From Isosphaeraceae bacterium EP7 (GTDB lineage: Bacteria > Planctomycetota > Planctomycetia > Isosphaerales > Isosphaeraceae): 64,000 nt of DNA. Shown piece by piece: positions 23,987-32,081 of this stretch; position 1 is the stretch's first letter; each line of letters opens with the position of its first letter. The translations under genes were made by a program, and so were the position numbers. The stretch lies in assembly GCA_038400315.1 (NCBI GenBank), contig CP151667.1:1-64000 (forward strand), written 5' to 3'. The notes under the pieces were generated by a model, which did no database searches, was not told the DNA's origin, and saw nothing but the letters and a program-made list of their open reading frames with translations.

Positions 23987-24785
23987 CCCGGAGTTGCCCA
24001 GCCTGGAGGCGATCGGCGGGGACCTCCTCATGTCGACACCCTCGCAGCGGCGTCTCGCCCTGGCCAGGCCATTCGTCTGCCTCGCCGGGTACGCGCTGGC
24101 GGCCTACATCGGCCTTTGGTGGCTGGCCCCCTTCCTCGTGTTCTTGGTCTTCGTGGCCGTGGTAAACGTGACGCACGACGTTGTCCATGGGTCGCTAGGC
24201 CTCTCGCGGCGGCAAACCGAGTGGGCCCTGTTCGCCACGGGTGCCGTCTTGCTGGAGAGCGGCCATGCTTATCGAGCCACCCATCTGCGACACCACCGCG
24301 TGTTCCCCGGGCCCGACGACCCGGAGGGCGCCCCTGCACGGATGAGCCTGCTCGAATCGATCCTCTGGGGGCCGCTGTTCTTGCCCAGGCTCTGGTGCTG
24401 GGCCTACGCCCGCAGCCGGCCGGGAGGCGCGACGAGGCGATGGCTGGTCGCCGAGGCGGCCTGGGCCCTCGCCGTCCCGGCCGCCGGTCTCTGGCTCCTG
24501 CCCCGGACGCCGGCCGTGCTGGCGTACGCCAGCCTGGTAATCGTCGGCAGTTGGGTCTATCCGCTCCTGACAGTCCACCTGCCGCACCGACACTATGGAG
24601 ACACGCCTCTGACGCAGACACATACCCTGAGAGGGCGGATCGTCCCTGCGTTGTTCCTGGAGCTGACGTATCACCTCGAACACCACCTGTACCCCGAAGT
24701 GCCCAGCCACAACCTGCCCGACCTGTCCTGGAGGCTGGACCCGCTGCTACGTCGGGCCGGCGTCAGGCCACGACGCGTCCCATGA
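23964..24785 (+). CDS. Membrane fatty-acid-desaturase-fold enzyme (CrtW/CrtR-like)
   Basis: A 273-residue integral membrane di-iron enzyme. Histidine boxes are visible as HDVVHG, HLRHH and HLEHH, with an extra HLPHRHYGD in the region where carotenoid ketolases have LPHR. Several hydrophobic spans lie between them ('FVCLAGYALAAYIGLWWLAPFLVFLVFVAVV' as the first). It probably adds a keto or hydroxyl group to a carotenoid ring, acting on the product of the overlapping oxidoreductase. The ATG at 23964 follows GAGGAG by 6 bases. CrtZ-type hydroxylase or a plain acyl desaturase are alternatives; the gene partnership favours carotenoids. Confidence 0.8.
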   Translation: MPASTHADPELPSLEAIGGDLLMSTPSQRRLALARPFVCLAGYALAAYIGLWWLAPFLVFLVFVAVVNVTHDVVHGSLGLSRRQTEWALFATGAVLLESGHAYRATHLRHHRVFPGPDDPEGAPARMSLLESILWGPLFLPRLWCWAYARSRPGGATRRWLVAEAAWALAVPAAGLWLLPRTPAVLAYASLVIVGSWVYPLLTVHLPHRHYGDTPLTQTHTLRGRIVPALFLELTYHLEHHLYPEVPSHNLPDLSWRLDPLLRRAGVRPRRVP

Positions 24786-24863
24786 CGGGCCTTGGCGGAA
24801 GAGTGACATCGCGGTATCGGTGCGATATTCGCGTCCGATTCCCCGGTCCGGCGAGTATCCAGG

Positions 24864-24885
24864 GGGAGAGGCTCCCGGCTATTTT
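24864..24885 (+). terminator. Possible Rho-independent terminator of the carotenoid pair
   Basis: GGGAG (24864-24868) pairs with CTCCC (24872-24876) around AGG, and GGCTATTTTT follows. The stem is short (5 bp), so this is a modest candidate. It lies 80 bases after the desaturase stop. Confidence 0.4.
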
Positions 24886-24940
24886 TCACAACTATGGGTG
24901 CATTAAGTGGGGAACCCGGGCATCTCCCTGGAGTCTTCCG

Positions 24941-25600
24941 ATGGCCAAGCTCTCCGTGAACGTCGCCCTGGCCGAGCTCAAAGGGCCCGATTTCAAGTCG
25001 TCGATGAAGACGCTCAACGCCTGGGAGTTGGTGAGATTCGACGTCGGGCTGGGCGGCACGCCCGTCACCCTGACGGTCTCCCAGGTCGCCAAGTGCAACT
25101 CCGTGGACGAATGCACGATCGATGTCCCCATCGGCGTGAGCTACAGCATCGCGAGCGAACTTAAGGACAACATCACCAATGCGCAGACGACGGCCGAGCG
25201 CAACGACCACCGCCAACTCCTAATGCGAATCGAGACGCATGCGAGGGCCCACTACAGCCGGGTCGCCAAGCCTCTGATCCCGGACTGGGAGGCGGACATC
25301 AGGAAGGATCTGGACAAGACGCTGCCGACGCGCAAGACGCCAACCTCCGAGGACGAAGGCCAGATCCAGGCAAGGCTCGCCCCGCTCGTCGCTTACTGGG
25401 TGGAGGAACTGGGATATCGCATCAAGAAAGACGTCAATGGGTGGGAGAAGACGGATTACCCGCAACTTGTGAAGTTCATGCAGAATTTCCGAAGCCTGAG
25501 CGTGTTCTTGCCGGACGGACTCCCGATCCCGAAATTCGCGAGCAAGCCCCCGAAGCGACCGGCGATCACCTTTCCCGCGTGCCAGGCCAGGAAAAGCTGA
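24941..25600 (+). CDS. Hypothetical protein
   Basis: A 219-residue soluble protein that I do not recognise. The first half has alternating strands ('WELVRFDVGLGGTPVTLTVSQVAKC', 'CTIDVPIGVSYSIASEL'); the second half is helical and charged ('YSRVAKPLIPDWEADIRKDL', 'APLVAYWVEELGYRIKKDV'). The ATG at 24941 has GGAG 7 bases upstream. It has no signal peptide or membrane segment. It lies behind the carotenoid pair but is separated from it by 155 bases and a candidate terminator, so it is probably a separate unit. Base composition of the gene is a little lower in GC than its neighbours. Confidence 0.6.
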   Translation: MAKLSVNVALAELKGPDFKSSMKTLNAWELVRFDVGLGGTPVTLTVSQVAKCNSVDECTIDVPIGVSYSIASELKDNITNAQTTAERNDHRQLLMRIETHARAHYSRVAKPLIPDWEADIRKDLDKTLPTRKTPTSEDEGQIQARLAPLVAYWVEELGYRIKKDVNGWEKTDYPQLVKFMQNFRSLSVFLPDGLPIPKFASKPPKRPAITFPACQARKS

Positions 25601-25870
25601 CGGCGACGAGCCCATTCGGCCCCGGCAAATTCTCGGCCGCCGGGGCACAGCACGCTCACGAAGTCTATCGGCGTATCGGCCTCTCCTCGCCGGAAATCGC
25701 CCGAGGAACGCCCCCCAGGCCCGTCGCCGGCCCGCGTGGGTGCGGCTATGATCGAATCGCGTATCGGGGGCCTTTGAGCGTAGGCAGGAGCCCGGATTTG
25801 CTCAACGTTCGGTCGCAAGAACGGGCCGAATGACGGTCGCCCCAATACGCCATACGAGGATCATGAAGCG

Positions 25871-26827
25871 ATGGATAGGAACGAGGATCGACGGGGATTC
25901 CTCAGGGCTTCGGCAGTCGCCGCCGCATCGGCGTTGGTCCCGGGCCTGGATCTCGCCGGGGGCAAGGCCCTGGGTAGTGGGGCTGAGCCGGCGGTCCGCG
26001 TCGTCGTCTGGGACGAACGGCAGCCGGCGCAGAAGGCCGCCTATGAGAACTTCCTCGGCAACCGGATCGCCGATCATCTGCGGGCCCAGCCCGGGCTCTC
26101 GGTCAGGTCAGTCGCGCTCGATGATCCCGAGCAAGGGCTCTCGGACGAGAGCCTGGCCGATTGCGATGTCCTGATTTGGTGGGGGCATGTCCGCCAGGCC
26201 GAGGTGACGCCGGAGACGGGCAAACGGATCGTCGGACGCATCCTGGCGGGCCAGCTCTCGCTGATCGCGGTGCACTCGGCGCACTGGTCCACCCCGTTCG
26301 TCGAGGCGATGAACGAGCGGACCCGGAGGGACGCCGAGCGGACTCATCGCGGCCAGGACGGGGGAAAGGTGGAGATCCGCTACCTGCCGCCCCAGCCGAG
26401 GTATGCGCCGCCCAAACGCGACGACAGGCCGACGCCATATGCGTCGATCCGCAAGTTTCCCGACGGCCGCGAGGAGGTCGAGGTCCGCCTGCCCAATTGC
26501 TGCTTCCCCGCCTACCGGAACGACGGCAAGCCGAGCACCCTGAACGTCACCAAACCCAGCCACCCGATTGTCCGAGGCATCCCCCGCACATTCGAGCTGC
26601 CCCAGACCGAGATGTATGACGAGCCCTTCCACGTCCCCGAGCCCGACGAGCTCATCCTGGAGGAGCGCTGGGCCGCGGGCGAGTGGTTCCGCAGCGGCAT
26701 GGTCTGGAACCTGGGCAAGGGCCGCGTCTTCTACTTCCGCCCCGGCCACGAGACCTACCCGATCTACAAGCAGCCTCTCCCGCTGCAAATCCTCACCAAC
26801 GCGGTCCGCTGGCTTGGTCACCCGTAG
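25871..26827 (+). CDS. ThuA-like domain protein, Tat-exported
   Basis: A 318-residue protein with a ThuA (trehalose-utilisation-like, glutamine-amidotransferase-fold) domain. The N-terminus carries a Tat-type leader (DRRGFLRASAVAAASALVPG). Domain landmarks: 'VRVVVWDERQPAQKAAYENFLGNRIADHL', 'DCDVLIWWGHVRQAEV', 'LIAVHSAHWSTPFVEAM', 'NVTKPSHPIVRGIPRTFEL' and 'GKGRVFYFRPGHETYPI', all in the family order. The catalytic activity of ThuA-like proteins is not settled; they are probably involved in sugar handling. A perfect hairpin between it and the aldo/keto-reductase gene ends both units. Confidence 0.88.
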   Translation: MDRNEDRRGFLRASAVAAASALVPGLDLAGGKALGSGAEPAVRVVVWDERQPAQKAAYENFLGNRIADHLRAQPGLSVRSVALDDPEQGLSDESLADCDVLIWWGHVRQAEVTPETGKRIVGRILAGQLSLIAVHSAHWSTPFVEAMNERTRRDAERTHRGQDGGKVEIRYLPPQPRYAPPKRDDRPTPYASIRKFPDGREEVEVRLPNCCFPAYRNDGKPSTLNVTKPSHPIVRGIPRTFELPQTEMYDEPFHVPEPDELILEERWAAGEWFRSGMVWNLGKGRVFYFRPGHETYPIYKQPLPLQILTNAVRWLGHP

Positions 26828-26840
26828 CCTTCGAGCGACA

Positions 26841-26873
26841 CCCTGCCCCGGCGACCAGGTCGCCGGGGCAGGG
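26841..26873. terminator. Bidirectional hairpin between convergent genes
   Basis: CCCTGCCCCGGCGA (26841-26854) and TCGCCGGGGCAGGG (26860-26873) form a perfect 14-bp stem with a 5-base loop. It sits between convergent genes 14 bases from one stop and 21 from the other. No T-tract follows, so it may act as a transcript-end stabiliser as much as a terminator. Confidence 0.7.
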
Positions 26874-26893
26874 CTTGACGCGAACAGGCCGGC

Positions 26894-27805
26894 TCAGGCC
26901 TTTTGCCTCAGGGAAGCGATGGCGTCGTCGGTTCGCTTGTAGAGGTCGTCGATCTGGTCGGTGGACTCGAAGCCGATGATGAAGGCGTCGACGGTTCCCA
27001 GGCCGAGGACGTAGCGGAGGGAGGCGTCGCGGCGCTCGGGCTCCTTGAAGGCGCCTTCGCCGAGGATCTTCATGCCGATGACGCCCTTGCCGGCGTTGTG
27101 CATCTCCTCGAGCTGGGAGGCGACCTCGTCGGGCTTCTTGTCGTCCATGATCAGCCCTTCGGGGTTGATCCGGGCCAGGTCGATCTCGACGAACGGGTCC
27201 TTGGCACTGGTGCGCAGGGGGTCCATGCCGTGGTTGCTGGTGCCGTGGGCCAGGATGATCTTCTCGGACTTGGCCTGGCGGAGGTAGTCCATGGCGCCGG
27301 TGTGGTCGGCCGGCCAGCCTTTCTTGGTCATGCAGTGGAGCAGCAGGATGTCGATGTAGTCGACGCCCAGCTCCATCCGGTAGCGCTCCAGGTGGCTGCG
27401 ACAGTCGGCCAGGTTGGTGGCGTGGGTCTTGGTCATGATCACGTACTTGTCGCGGGGCACACCCTTGAGGGCCTCGCGCAGGTAGGTGTGCGAGCCGTAC
27501 TGGTCGGCGACGTCGAAGAGGGTGGTGCCCCGGTCCAGCGCGTGGCGGACGACCTTGGTGAATTCCTTCACGCCCAGGCGGGTCTGGTTGCTGGCCTGGC
27601 CCGAGCCGTGGCTGCCGGTGCCCATGCCGATGAGCGAGACCTTGATGCCGGACTTGCCCAGCACCACCTGGTCGGCGGACGACTTGGGGGTCGCGTTGCG
27701 CAGGGCGACGGGGGCGGCCGAGGCAAGCCCGGGCGCGGCGGCCAGGGCGGCGGTCGCGGCGGCGGCCTGGGTGAGGAAGTCGCGGCGGTTCACGGGAGGC
27801 AACAT
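26894..27805 (-). CDS. Tat-exported aldo/keto reductase
   Basis: A 303-residue aldo/keto reductase with a Tat leader (NRRDFLTQAAAATAALAAAPG). The TIM-barrel landmarks are 'SLIGMGTGSHGSG', 'LFDVADQYGSHTYLREAL' with the catalytic Asp and Tyr, 'YVIMTKTHA' with the catalytic Lys, and 'VDYIDILLLHCMT', 'IILAHGTSNHG'. A ThuA-like gene is its convergent neighbour, and both are exported, which fits planctomycete sugar oxidoreductase sets in the periplasm, but the substrate is unknown. NAD(P)-dependent reactions in the periplasm need a cofactor folded in before Tat export, which is what the leader implies. Confidence 0.9.
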   Translation of the reverse strand: MLPPVNRRDFLTQAAAATAALAAAPGLASAAPVALRNATPKSSADQVVLGKSGIKVSLIGMGTGSHGSGQASNQTRLGVKEFTKVVRHALDRGTTLFDVADQYGSHTYLREALKGVPRDKYVIMTKTHATNLADCRSHLERYRMELGVDYIDILLLHCMTKKGWPADHTGAMDYLRQAKSEKIILAHGTSNHGMDPLRTSAKDPFVEIDLARINPEGLIMDDKKPDEVASQLEEMHNAGKGVIGMKILGEGAFKEPERRDASLRYVLGLGTVDAFIIGFESTDQIDDLYKRTDDAIASLRQKA

Positions 27806-27959
27806 GGCGGGGCTCCGGCTGGGTGAGGGCTAGGCCCGGCGGGCGACGAATGACCCCGTTGGGGGTGCCTCGGAACCTCGCCGTCGACTGTGAGCCCGAT
27901 TCTATCCCGGGGCCCGGCATGCTGCCACGACGATTCGTGGGTCTCCGGCGTCCGGGCCT

Positions 27960-28811
27960 TCAGAGTTCCACCACCTGCACCGAGACTTCCATCCGATCCC
28001 AGGCGCCCGACGGGCCTGCCCAGGAGCCGGAGAGCGGGGAGGCCTTGTCATGCTCGCGGGCGACCGCGACGGCGATGTGCTCGGTGCCTGCGAGCTTGTT
28101 ATTGGTGGGGTCGAAGCCCCGCCAGCCCGCGCCCGGGATGTAGATCTCGGCCCATGCGTGGGTGGCTCCGTGCTGACCCTCGCCCATCTGGATGTAGCCG
28201 GTGACGAACCTGGCGCCGAAGCCCCAGTGGCGGGCCGCCTCCATCATGAACACGGCATAGTCGCGGCACGACCCGGTGCTCAGGGCGAGCGTCCGGCAGG
28301 GGAGCTGGACGCCGGGCTCCTCGCGTCGCACGTACTGGAAGGACTTGAAGATGTGCGTGTTCAGGTTGTTCAGCAGCTCGAACGTGTTGATGAGCTGGCC
28401 CGGCTTGTACAGGTCGAGCAGCCAGGCTTGCAGCGCCGGGCCATCGTGCGGATAGCTGGGGAGGCGATACTGGAAGACCTCGACCTGCTCGTCCGCGGCA
28501 TACTGGAACGGGTAGGAATCGGCGATCGGGTCGATGGTGCAGTCGATGGGCGTGTCGTCGTAGAGGTCGACGTTCATCTCGCTGAAGATGCTCATCGTCG
28601 GGGCGGGCTCGGCGAATGTGATCAGGGCGATGGAGTTGCCGTAGACGTCGCGCAGCCATCGGACGCTGGCCGCGGGCTCGATCTTGAGGCGAGAGCTGTC
28701 GATGTGGAGGTCGTGCCCCTCGCGCGGCCGGAGCAAGGCGCGGTGGACCCCGAAGCTGACGGGCTCGTGGTAGTGATATTTGGTGACGTGCGTGATGCGG
28801 ATGCGTTTCAT
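27960..28811 (-). CDS. Transglutaminase-like cysteine protease family protein
   Basis: A 283-residue protein of the bacterial transglutaminase-like family. An N-terminal beta domain begins 'RIRITHVTKYHYHEPVSFGVH', typical of this subfamily. The catalytic triad is visible as Cys in TGSCRDYA, His in ATHAWAEIYIPG, and Asp in GFDPTNN. Members act as peptidases or isopeptidases rather than true transglutaminases. No signal peptide is visible, so it probably acts in the cytoplasm. It begins 46 bases upstream of the end of the next minus-strand region; the glutaminase gene upstream ends 46 bases before it, and the two may be co-transcribed. Confidence 0.88.
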   Translation of the reverse strand: MKRIRITHVTKYHYHEPVSFGVHRALLRPREGHDLHIDSSRLKIEPAASVRWLRDVYGNSIALITFAEPAPTMSIFSEMNVDLYDDTPIDCTIDPIADSYPFQYAADEQVEVFQYRLPSYPHDGPALQAWLLDLYKPGQLINTFELLNNLNTHIFKSFQYVRREEPGVQLPCRTLALSTGSCRDYAVFMMEAARHWGFGARFVTGYIQMGEGQHGATHAWAEIYIPGAGWRGFDPTNNKLAGTEHIAVAVAREHDKASPLSGSWAGPSGAWDRMEVSVQVVEL

Positions 28812-28857
28812 GGGAAGATGGCCCGATCCGATCGAACGAGGTGCGGTGAGGGGGTTC

Positions 28858-29835
28858 TTATCGCCCGGCCGGGTGCGACGCGAACAGGTTCAGGCCGAGC
28901 TGTTCCGAGAGGAACCCGGCCGCGAGCCGGCCCCTGACGCTGTTGCCGGAGGGATCAAGCGGCGGCGAGAACGTGCCCAGGCCCCCTTTGCCGGGAGCGA
29001 CGGCGACCATCCCGCCGCTGACGCCGCTCTTGCCGGGCAGGCCGGTCTCATAGAGCCAGTCGCCCGAATTCTCATAAAGCCCGGCCGTGACCATGACGGC
29101 CAGGACGTGCTGGCAGTGGATGGCGTCGATCACGGGCTCGCCGGTCAGCGGGTTGACCCCGCCGTTGGCCAGGGTGGCGGCCATCGCCGCCAGGTCCCTG
29201 GCATTCACGTTCAGGGAACACTGCCTGGTGTAGATGTCGGTGGACTGGATCGGGTCGAAGAAGATCCGGTCGTAGCTCTGGAGCAGTTTGGCGGCGACCT
29301 CGTTCCGCCGGTTGGTGGCCGACTCGGACTCGTAGACCTCGGCATCGAGCGTGAGACGCCTGCCGGCGAAGCGAGACAGCCCTTCCTGGAGAAACTGCCA
29401 CTTGGCCGCCGCGGTCGCCCCCGGCGCGAGGCTGGCCGCAGCGATCGCGCCGGCGTTGACCATCGGGTTGGTCGTCCCGTCCTCGGTCCGCTCGATCGCG
29501 ATCACCGAGTTGAACGGCAGGCCGGTGCTGTTGACCCCGAGCTTCCGCCGCGCCTCGTCCTCGCCGATTGCCTGGCAAACCAGGGCGAAGACGAACGGCT
29601 TGGAGACGCTCTGGATCGAGAATTCGTGCTCCGAGTCGCCCGCGGAATGGACGGCGCCGGAGGTCTCGACCACGCACACACCGAACAGCCCGGCGGGAAC
29701 CTTGGCGAGGGCCGGGATGTAGCTGGCGACCTCCCCCTCATTCACCGATCTGAACCGTTCATGGGCCGCGGCCACCGAGGTCCGGAGTCGATCTGGCGCG
29801 GTCGATACGGCGGAGGCGCTCGTCGGGATGGCCAA
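28858..29835 (-). CDS. glsA: Glutaminase
   Basis: A 325-residue glutaminase of the serine beta-lactamase-like fold, converting glutamine to glutamate and ammonia. Seen: GEVASYIPALAKVP, the SxxK nucleophile motif SVSK in 'FSIQSVSKPFVFAL', TTNPMVNAGAIAA, ESESATNRRNEVAAKLL, CSLNVNARDLAAMAATLANGG and VSGGMVAVAPGKGGLGTFSPPLD, all in family order. The C-terminal length is normal. The start is uncertain: TTG at 29835 has GGAAAG about 9 bases upstream; GTG at 29775 would give 305 residues, closer to the usual 305-310, but lacks a ribosome-binding site. Both give a complete enzyme. Confidence 0.88.
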   Translation of the reverse strand: MAIPTSASAVSTAPDRLRTSVAAAHERFRSVNEGEVASYIPALAKVPAGLFGVCVVETSGAVHSAGDSEHEFSIQSVSKPFVFALVCQAIGEDEARRKLGVNSTGLPFNSVIAIERTEDGTTNPMVNAGAIAAASLAPGATAAAKWQFLQEGLSRFAGRRLTLDAEVYESESATNRRNEVAAKLLQSYDRIFFDPIQSTDIYTRQCSLNVNARDLAAMAATLANGGVNPLTGEPVIDAIHCQHVLAVMVTAGLYENSGDWLYETGLPGKSGVSGGMVAVAPGKGGLGTFSPPLDPSGNSVRGRLAAGFLSEQLGLNLFASHPAGR

Positions 29836-30046
29836 GGGGATTCGCTTTCCATGGGGACGGCCGACGACTCGGCAGGGATTGGACGCCGGCGGATCGATCG
29901 TATTCGACGCACTCAACCCGGTCCAGCCGCGCGAGAGCAGCGAATGTTCTCGGGCGTAGGTCGAGCCGGCCGGCGATGACTCTGTTAAAGTAGGGGGGCG
30001 AGAGAGCAAGTCGATCAAGGCTGCGGGGTCGAGCGGGGGAAGTGTC

Positions 30047-30655
30047 GTGTTCACCGGCTTGGTGCAAGTGCTCGGGCGTCTGGATCGATCCGAGGTGCAG
30101 GAACAAGGGCGACGGCTCACCATCGCCTGGCCGGGCCTCGACGGGTCGGAGCCGTTCGCGCTGGGCGAGAGCATCGCCGTCAACGGCTGCTGCCTGACGG
30201 TGGTCCACGCCGAGGCGGATGCGTTCGACGCCGAGGCGGGGCCCGAGACCTTGCTGCGCACCAACCTAGGCGAGCTTGCCGCCGGCGCCCCGGTGAACCT
30301 GGAACGCTCGCTCCGCCTGGGCGACCGCCTGGGGGGCCACTTCGTCCAGGGGCACGTGGACACCACCGCGACGCTCCTCGAGCGCAGGCCCGAGGGCGAG
30401 TGGCAATTCCTCGCGTTCGGCATTGCCCCCGAGTGGACCACGCTGCTGGTCGAGAAGGGCTCGATCGCCGTCGACGGCGTGAGCCTGACCCTGGTCAGCG
30501 TGGGCCCCGACCGCTTCTCGGTGATGCTCATCCCCCACACCCTGGCCGCGACCACCCTGGGCACCCTGAAGGTTGGCGACCGCGTGAACATCGAGGCCGA
30601 CATGCTGGCCAAGCACGTCCGCAAGCTGCTGGGCCGGGAGGCGGCGGGGGCCTGA
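30047..30655 (+). CDS. ribE: Riboflavin synthase (alpha chain)
   Basis: A 202-residue riboflavin synthase, which dismutates two 6,7-dimethyl-8-ribityllumazine molecules to riboflavin. It has the two internal beta-barrel repeats: MFTGLVQVLGRL with NGCCLTVV and LGGHFVQGHVDTTATL in the first half, and GSIAVDGVSLTLVSV with FSVMLIPHTLAATTL in the second. Length matches the family. The start is a GTG with a GGGGGA-type site upstream. I saw no FMN riboswitch in the 211 bases before it, and no other riboflavin genes nearby. Confidence 0.95.
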   Translation: MFTGLVQVLGRLDRSEVQEQGRRLTIAWPGLDGSEPFALGESIAVNGCCLTVVHAEADAFDAEAGPETLLRTNLGELAAGAPVNLERSLRLGDRLGGHFVQGHVDTTATLLERRPEGEWQFLAFGIAPEWTTLLVEKGSIAVDGVSLTLVSVGPDRFSVMLIPHTLAATTLGTLKVGDRVNIEADMLAKHVRKLLGREAAGA

Positions 30656-30675
30656 GCCGTCGACGGAGGTCACGC

Positions 30676-30876
30676 ATGATCCGGCTTCATCCCGAATCTT
30701 TGACGAAGAACGGCAAGAAGGAATTTGCCGTGCTGCCCTATGAAGAGTTCGTTGCGCTGCTGGAACTCCTCGAAGATGCCGCCGACGTCCTCGACTTGCG
30801 ACCAGCTAAGGGGGACGAGGCGGACGCCGCGACCCTCTCGCTCGATGAGGCCAAGAAGACGCTCGGCCTCGACTGA
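30676..30876 (+). CDS. Phd/YefM-like antitoxin, small
   Basis: A 66-residue protein with the shape of a prevent-host-death/YefM antitoxin: 'MIRLHPESLTKNGKKEFAVLPYEEFVALLELLEDAADVLDL', in which VLPYEEFVAL matches the conserved V.pyeeY..L core, followed by an acidic helix that would bind a toxin. A GGAGGT site 7 bases before the ATG supports expression. No RelE/Txe/Doc toxin gene follows: the next gene is rsmA. It is therefore either an orphan antitoxin or a repressor on its own. It lies 20 bases after the riboflavin synthase stop, so it is probably on the same transcript. Confidence 0.75.
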   Translation: MIRLHPESLTKNGKKEFAVLPYEEFVALLELLEDAADVLDLRPAKGDEADAATLSLDEAKKTLGLD

Positions 30877-30976
30877 GACGCCTGGAATCGTTGGACAGGC
30901 CGTCGGGCCGAGGCGTTATGATGCTTTCTTACGAAGCCGCCCGACCTTATCCGTACCCGGACCGAACCGACCCCCG

Positions 30977-31999
30977 ATGACCGAATCGAAGAACCACAAC
31001 TCGCCCCGACGTCAGACTCAGTCCTATCTCCGCGACCTGTTCAGCAGGCGGGGGGTGGCGCCCAGGCACCGGTTCGGGCAGAACTTCCTGATCGACCTGA
31101 ACATCCACGACCTGATCGCCGAGGGGGCCGACGTGGGGCCCGGGGATGTGGTGCTGGAGATCGGGCCGGGGGCGGGTGCGATGACCTCGCTGATGGCCAG
31201 CAAGGGGGCGGCGGTCGTCGCGGTGGATATCGACCCGGCGATGGTCGCCTTGACGACCGAGGCGACCGAGGGATTGCCCAACGTCCGGGTTTTCCAGGCC
31301 GATGCGCTCAAAGGGAAGCACACGATCAACCCGGTGCTCATCGACAACGTGCGGTCGGGGCTGGCCGCGGCGCCGGGTCGTCGGTTCAAGCTGGTCTCGA
31401 ACCTGCCCTATAACATCGCCACGCCGATCCTGACGAACCTGCTGGTGCACCCCGACGCCGACATCAGGCCCGAGCGCATGGTGGTGACGATCCAGCTTGA
31501 GCTGGCCGAGCGGCTGCGGGCCGACCCGCAAGGTTCGGACTACGGGGCGCTCTCGATCCTCGTTCAGGCCCTGGCCGACGTCGAACTGCTTCGAACCCTG
31601 CCGCCGCACGTCTTCTGGCCGCGGCCGAAGGTGGAATCGGCGGTCGTGCGGATCACGCCCAACGCCGAGAAGCGGGCCCTCATCGGGGACATCCCCTGGT
31701 TCCAGACCGTCGTTCGTCAGGTCTTCACCCAGCGCCGCAAGAACCTCAGGCGGGTGCTGCACAGCTTCTGGCGGCACGAGCTGACGAAGGAGTCGGTCGA
31801 CGAGATGCTCAACTCGCTCGGCCTGGCGGGGATGGTGCGGGCCGAGGCTCTGAACGTCGAGGAATGGATCGCCCTGACTGTCGCGCTGAAGGCCCGCCTG
31901 GGCGACGCCGCCACCACGGCGAAGGTGGAGGTCGACGACGAAGAAGGCGAGGACGAGGCGGACTCGGACGAGGACGAAGCCGAAGGGGACGACGACTGA
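30977..31999 (+). CDS. rsmA: 16S rRNA dimethyladenosine transferase RsmA (KsgA)
   Basis: A 340-residue methyltransferase that dimethylates two adjacent adenosines near the 3' end of 16S rRNA. Seen: 'HRFGQNFLIDLNIHDLI', motif I VVLEIGPGAGAMTSLM, VVAVDIDPAM, the N6-adenine motif NLPYN in LVSNLPYNIATPI, and the C-terminal 'VFTQRRKNLRRVLHSFW' block. The enzyme proper ends near residue 310; the last 30 residues are a run of Asp and Glu (DDEEGEDEADSDEDEAEGDDD), longer than in most bacteria. The ATG at 30977 is the natural start: the sequence before it in this frame belongs to the antitoxin region. Confidence 0.93.
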   Translation: MTESKNHNSPRRQTQSYLRDLFSRRGVAPRHRFGQNFLIDLNIHDLIAEGADVGPGDVVLEIGPGAGAMTSLMASKGAAVVAVDIDPAMVALTTEATEGLPNVRVFQADALKGKHTINPVLIDNVRSGLAAAPGRRFKLVSNLPYNIATPILTNLLVHPDADIRPERMVVTIQLELAERLRADPQGSDYGALSILVQALADVELLRTLPPHVFWPRPKVESAVVRITPNAEKRALIGDIPWFQTVVRQVFTQRRKNLRRVLHSFWRHELTKESVDEMLNSLGLAGMVRAEALNVEEWIALTVALKARLGDAATTAKVEVDDEEGEDEADSDEDEAEGDDD

Positions 32000-32081
32000 G
32001 CGCCGGTCAAACGGGGCAAGAGACCAGCGCCTCAATGCGGCGCCGGTCCCCGTCTTCCTTCGTCACCCGGGCGGGAACGGC

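Noticed and set aside
29836-30046. Possible FMN riboswitch before riboflavin synthase
   Set aside because: None of the conserved RFN-element boxes could be found in this region.
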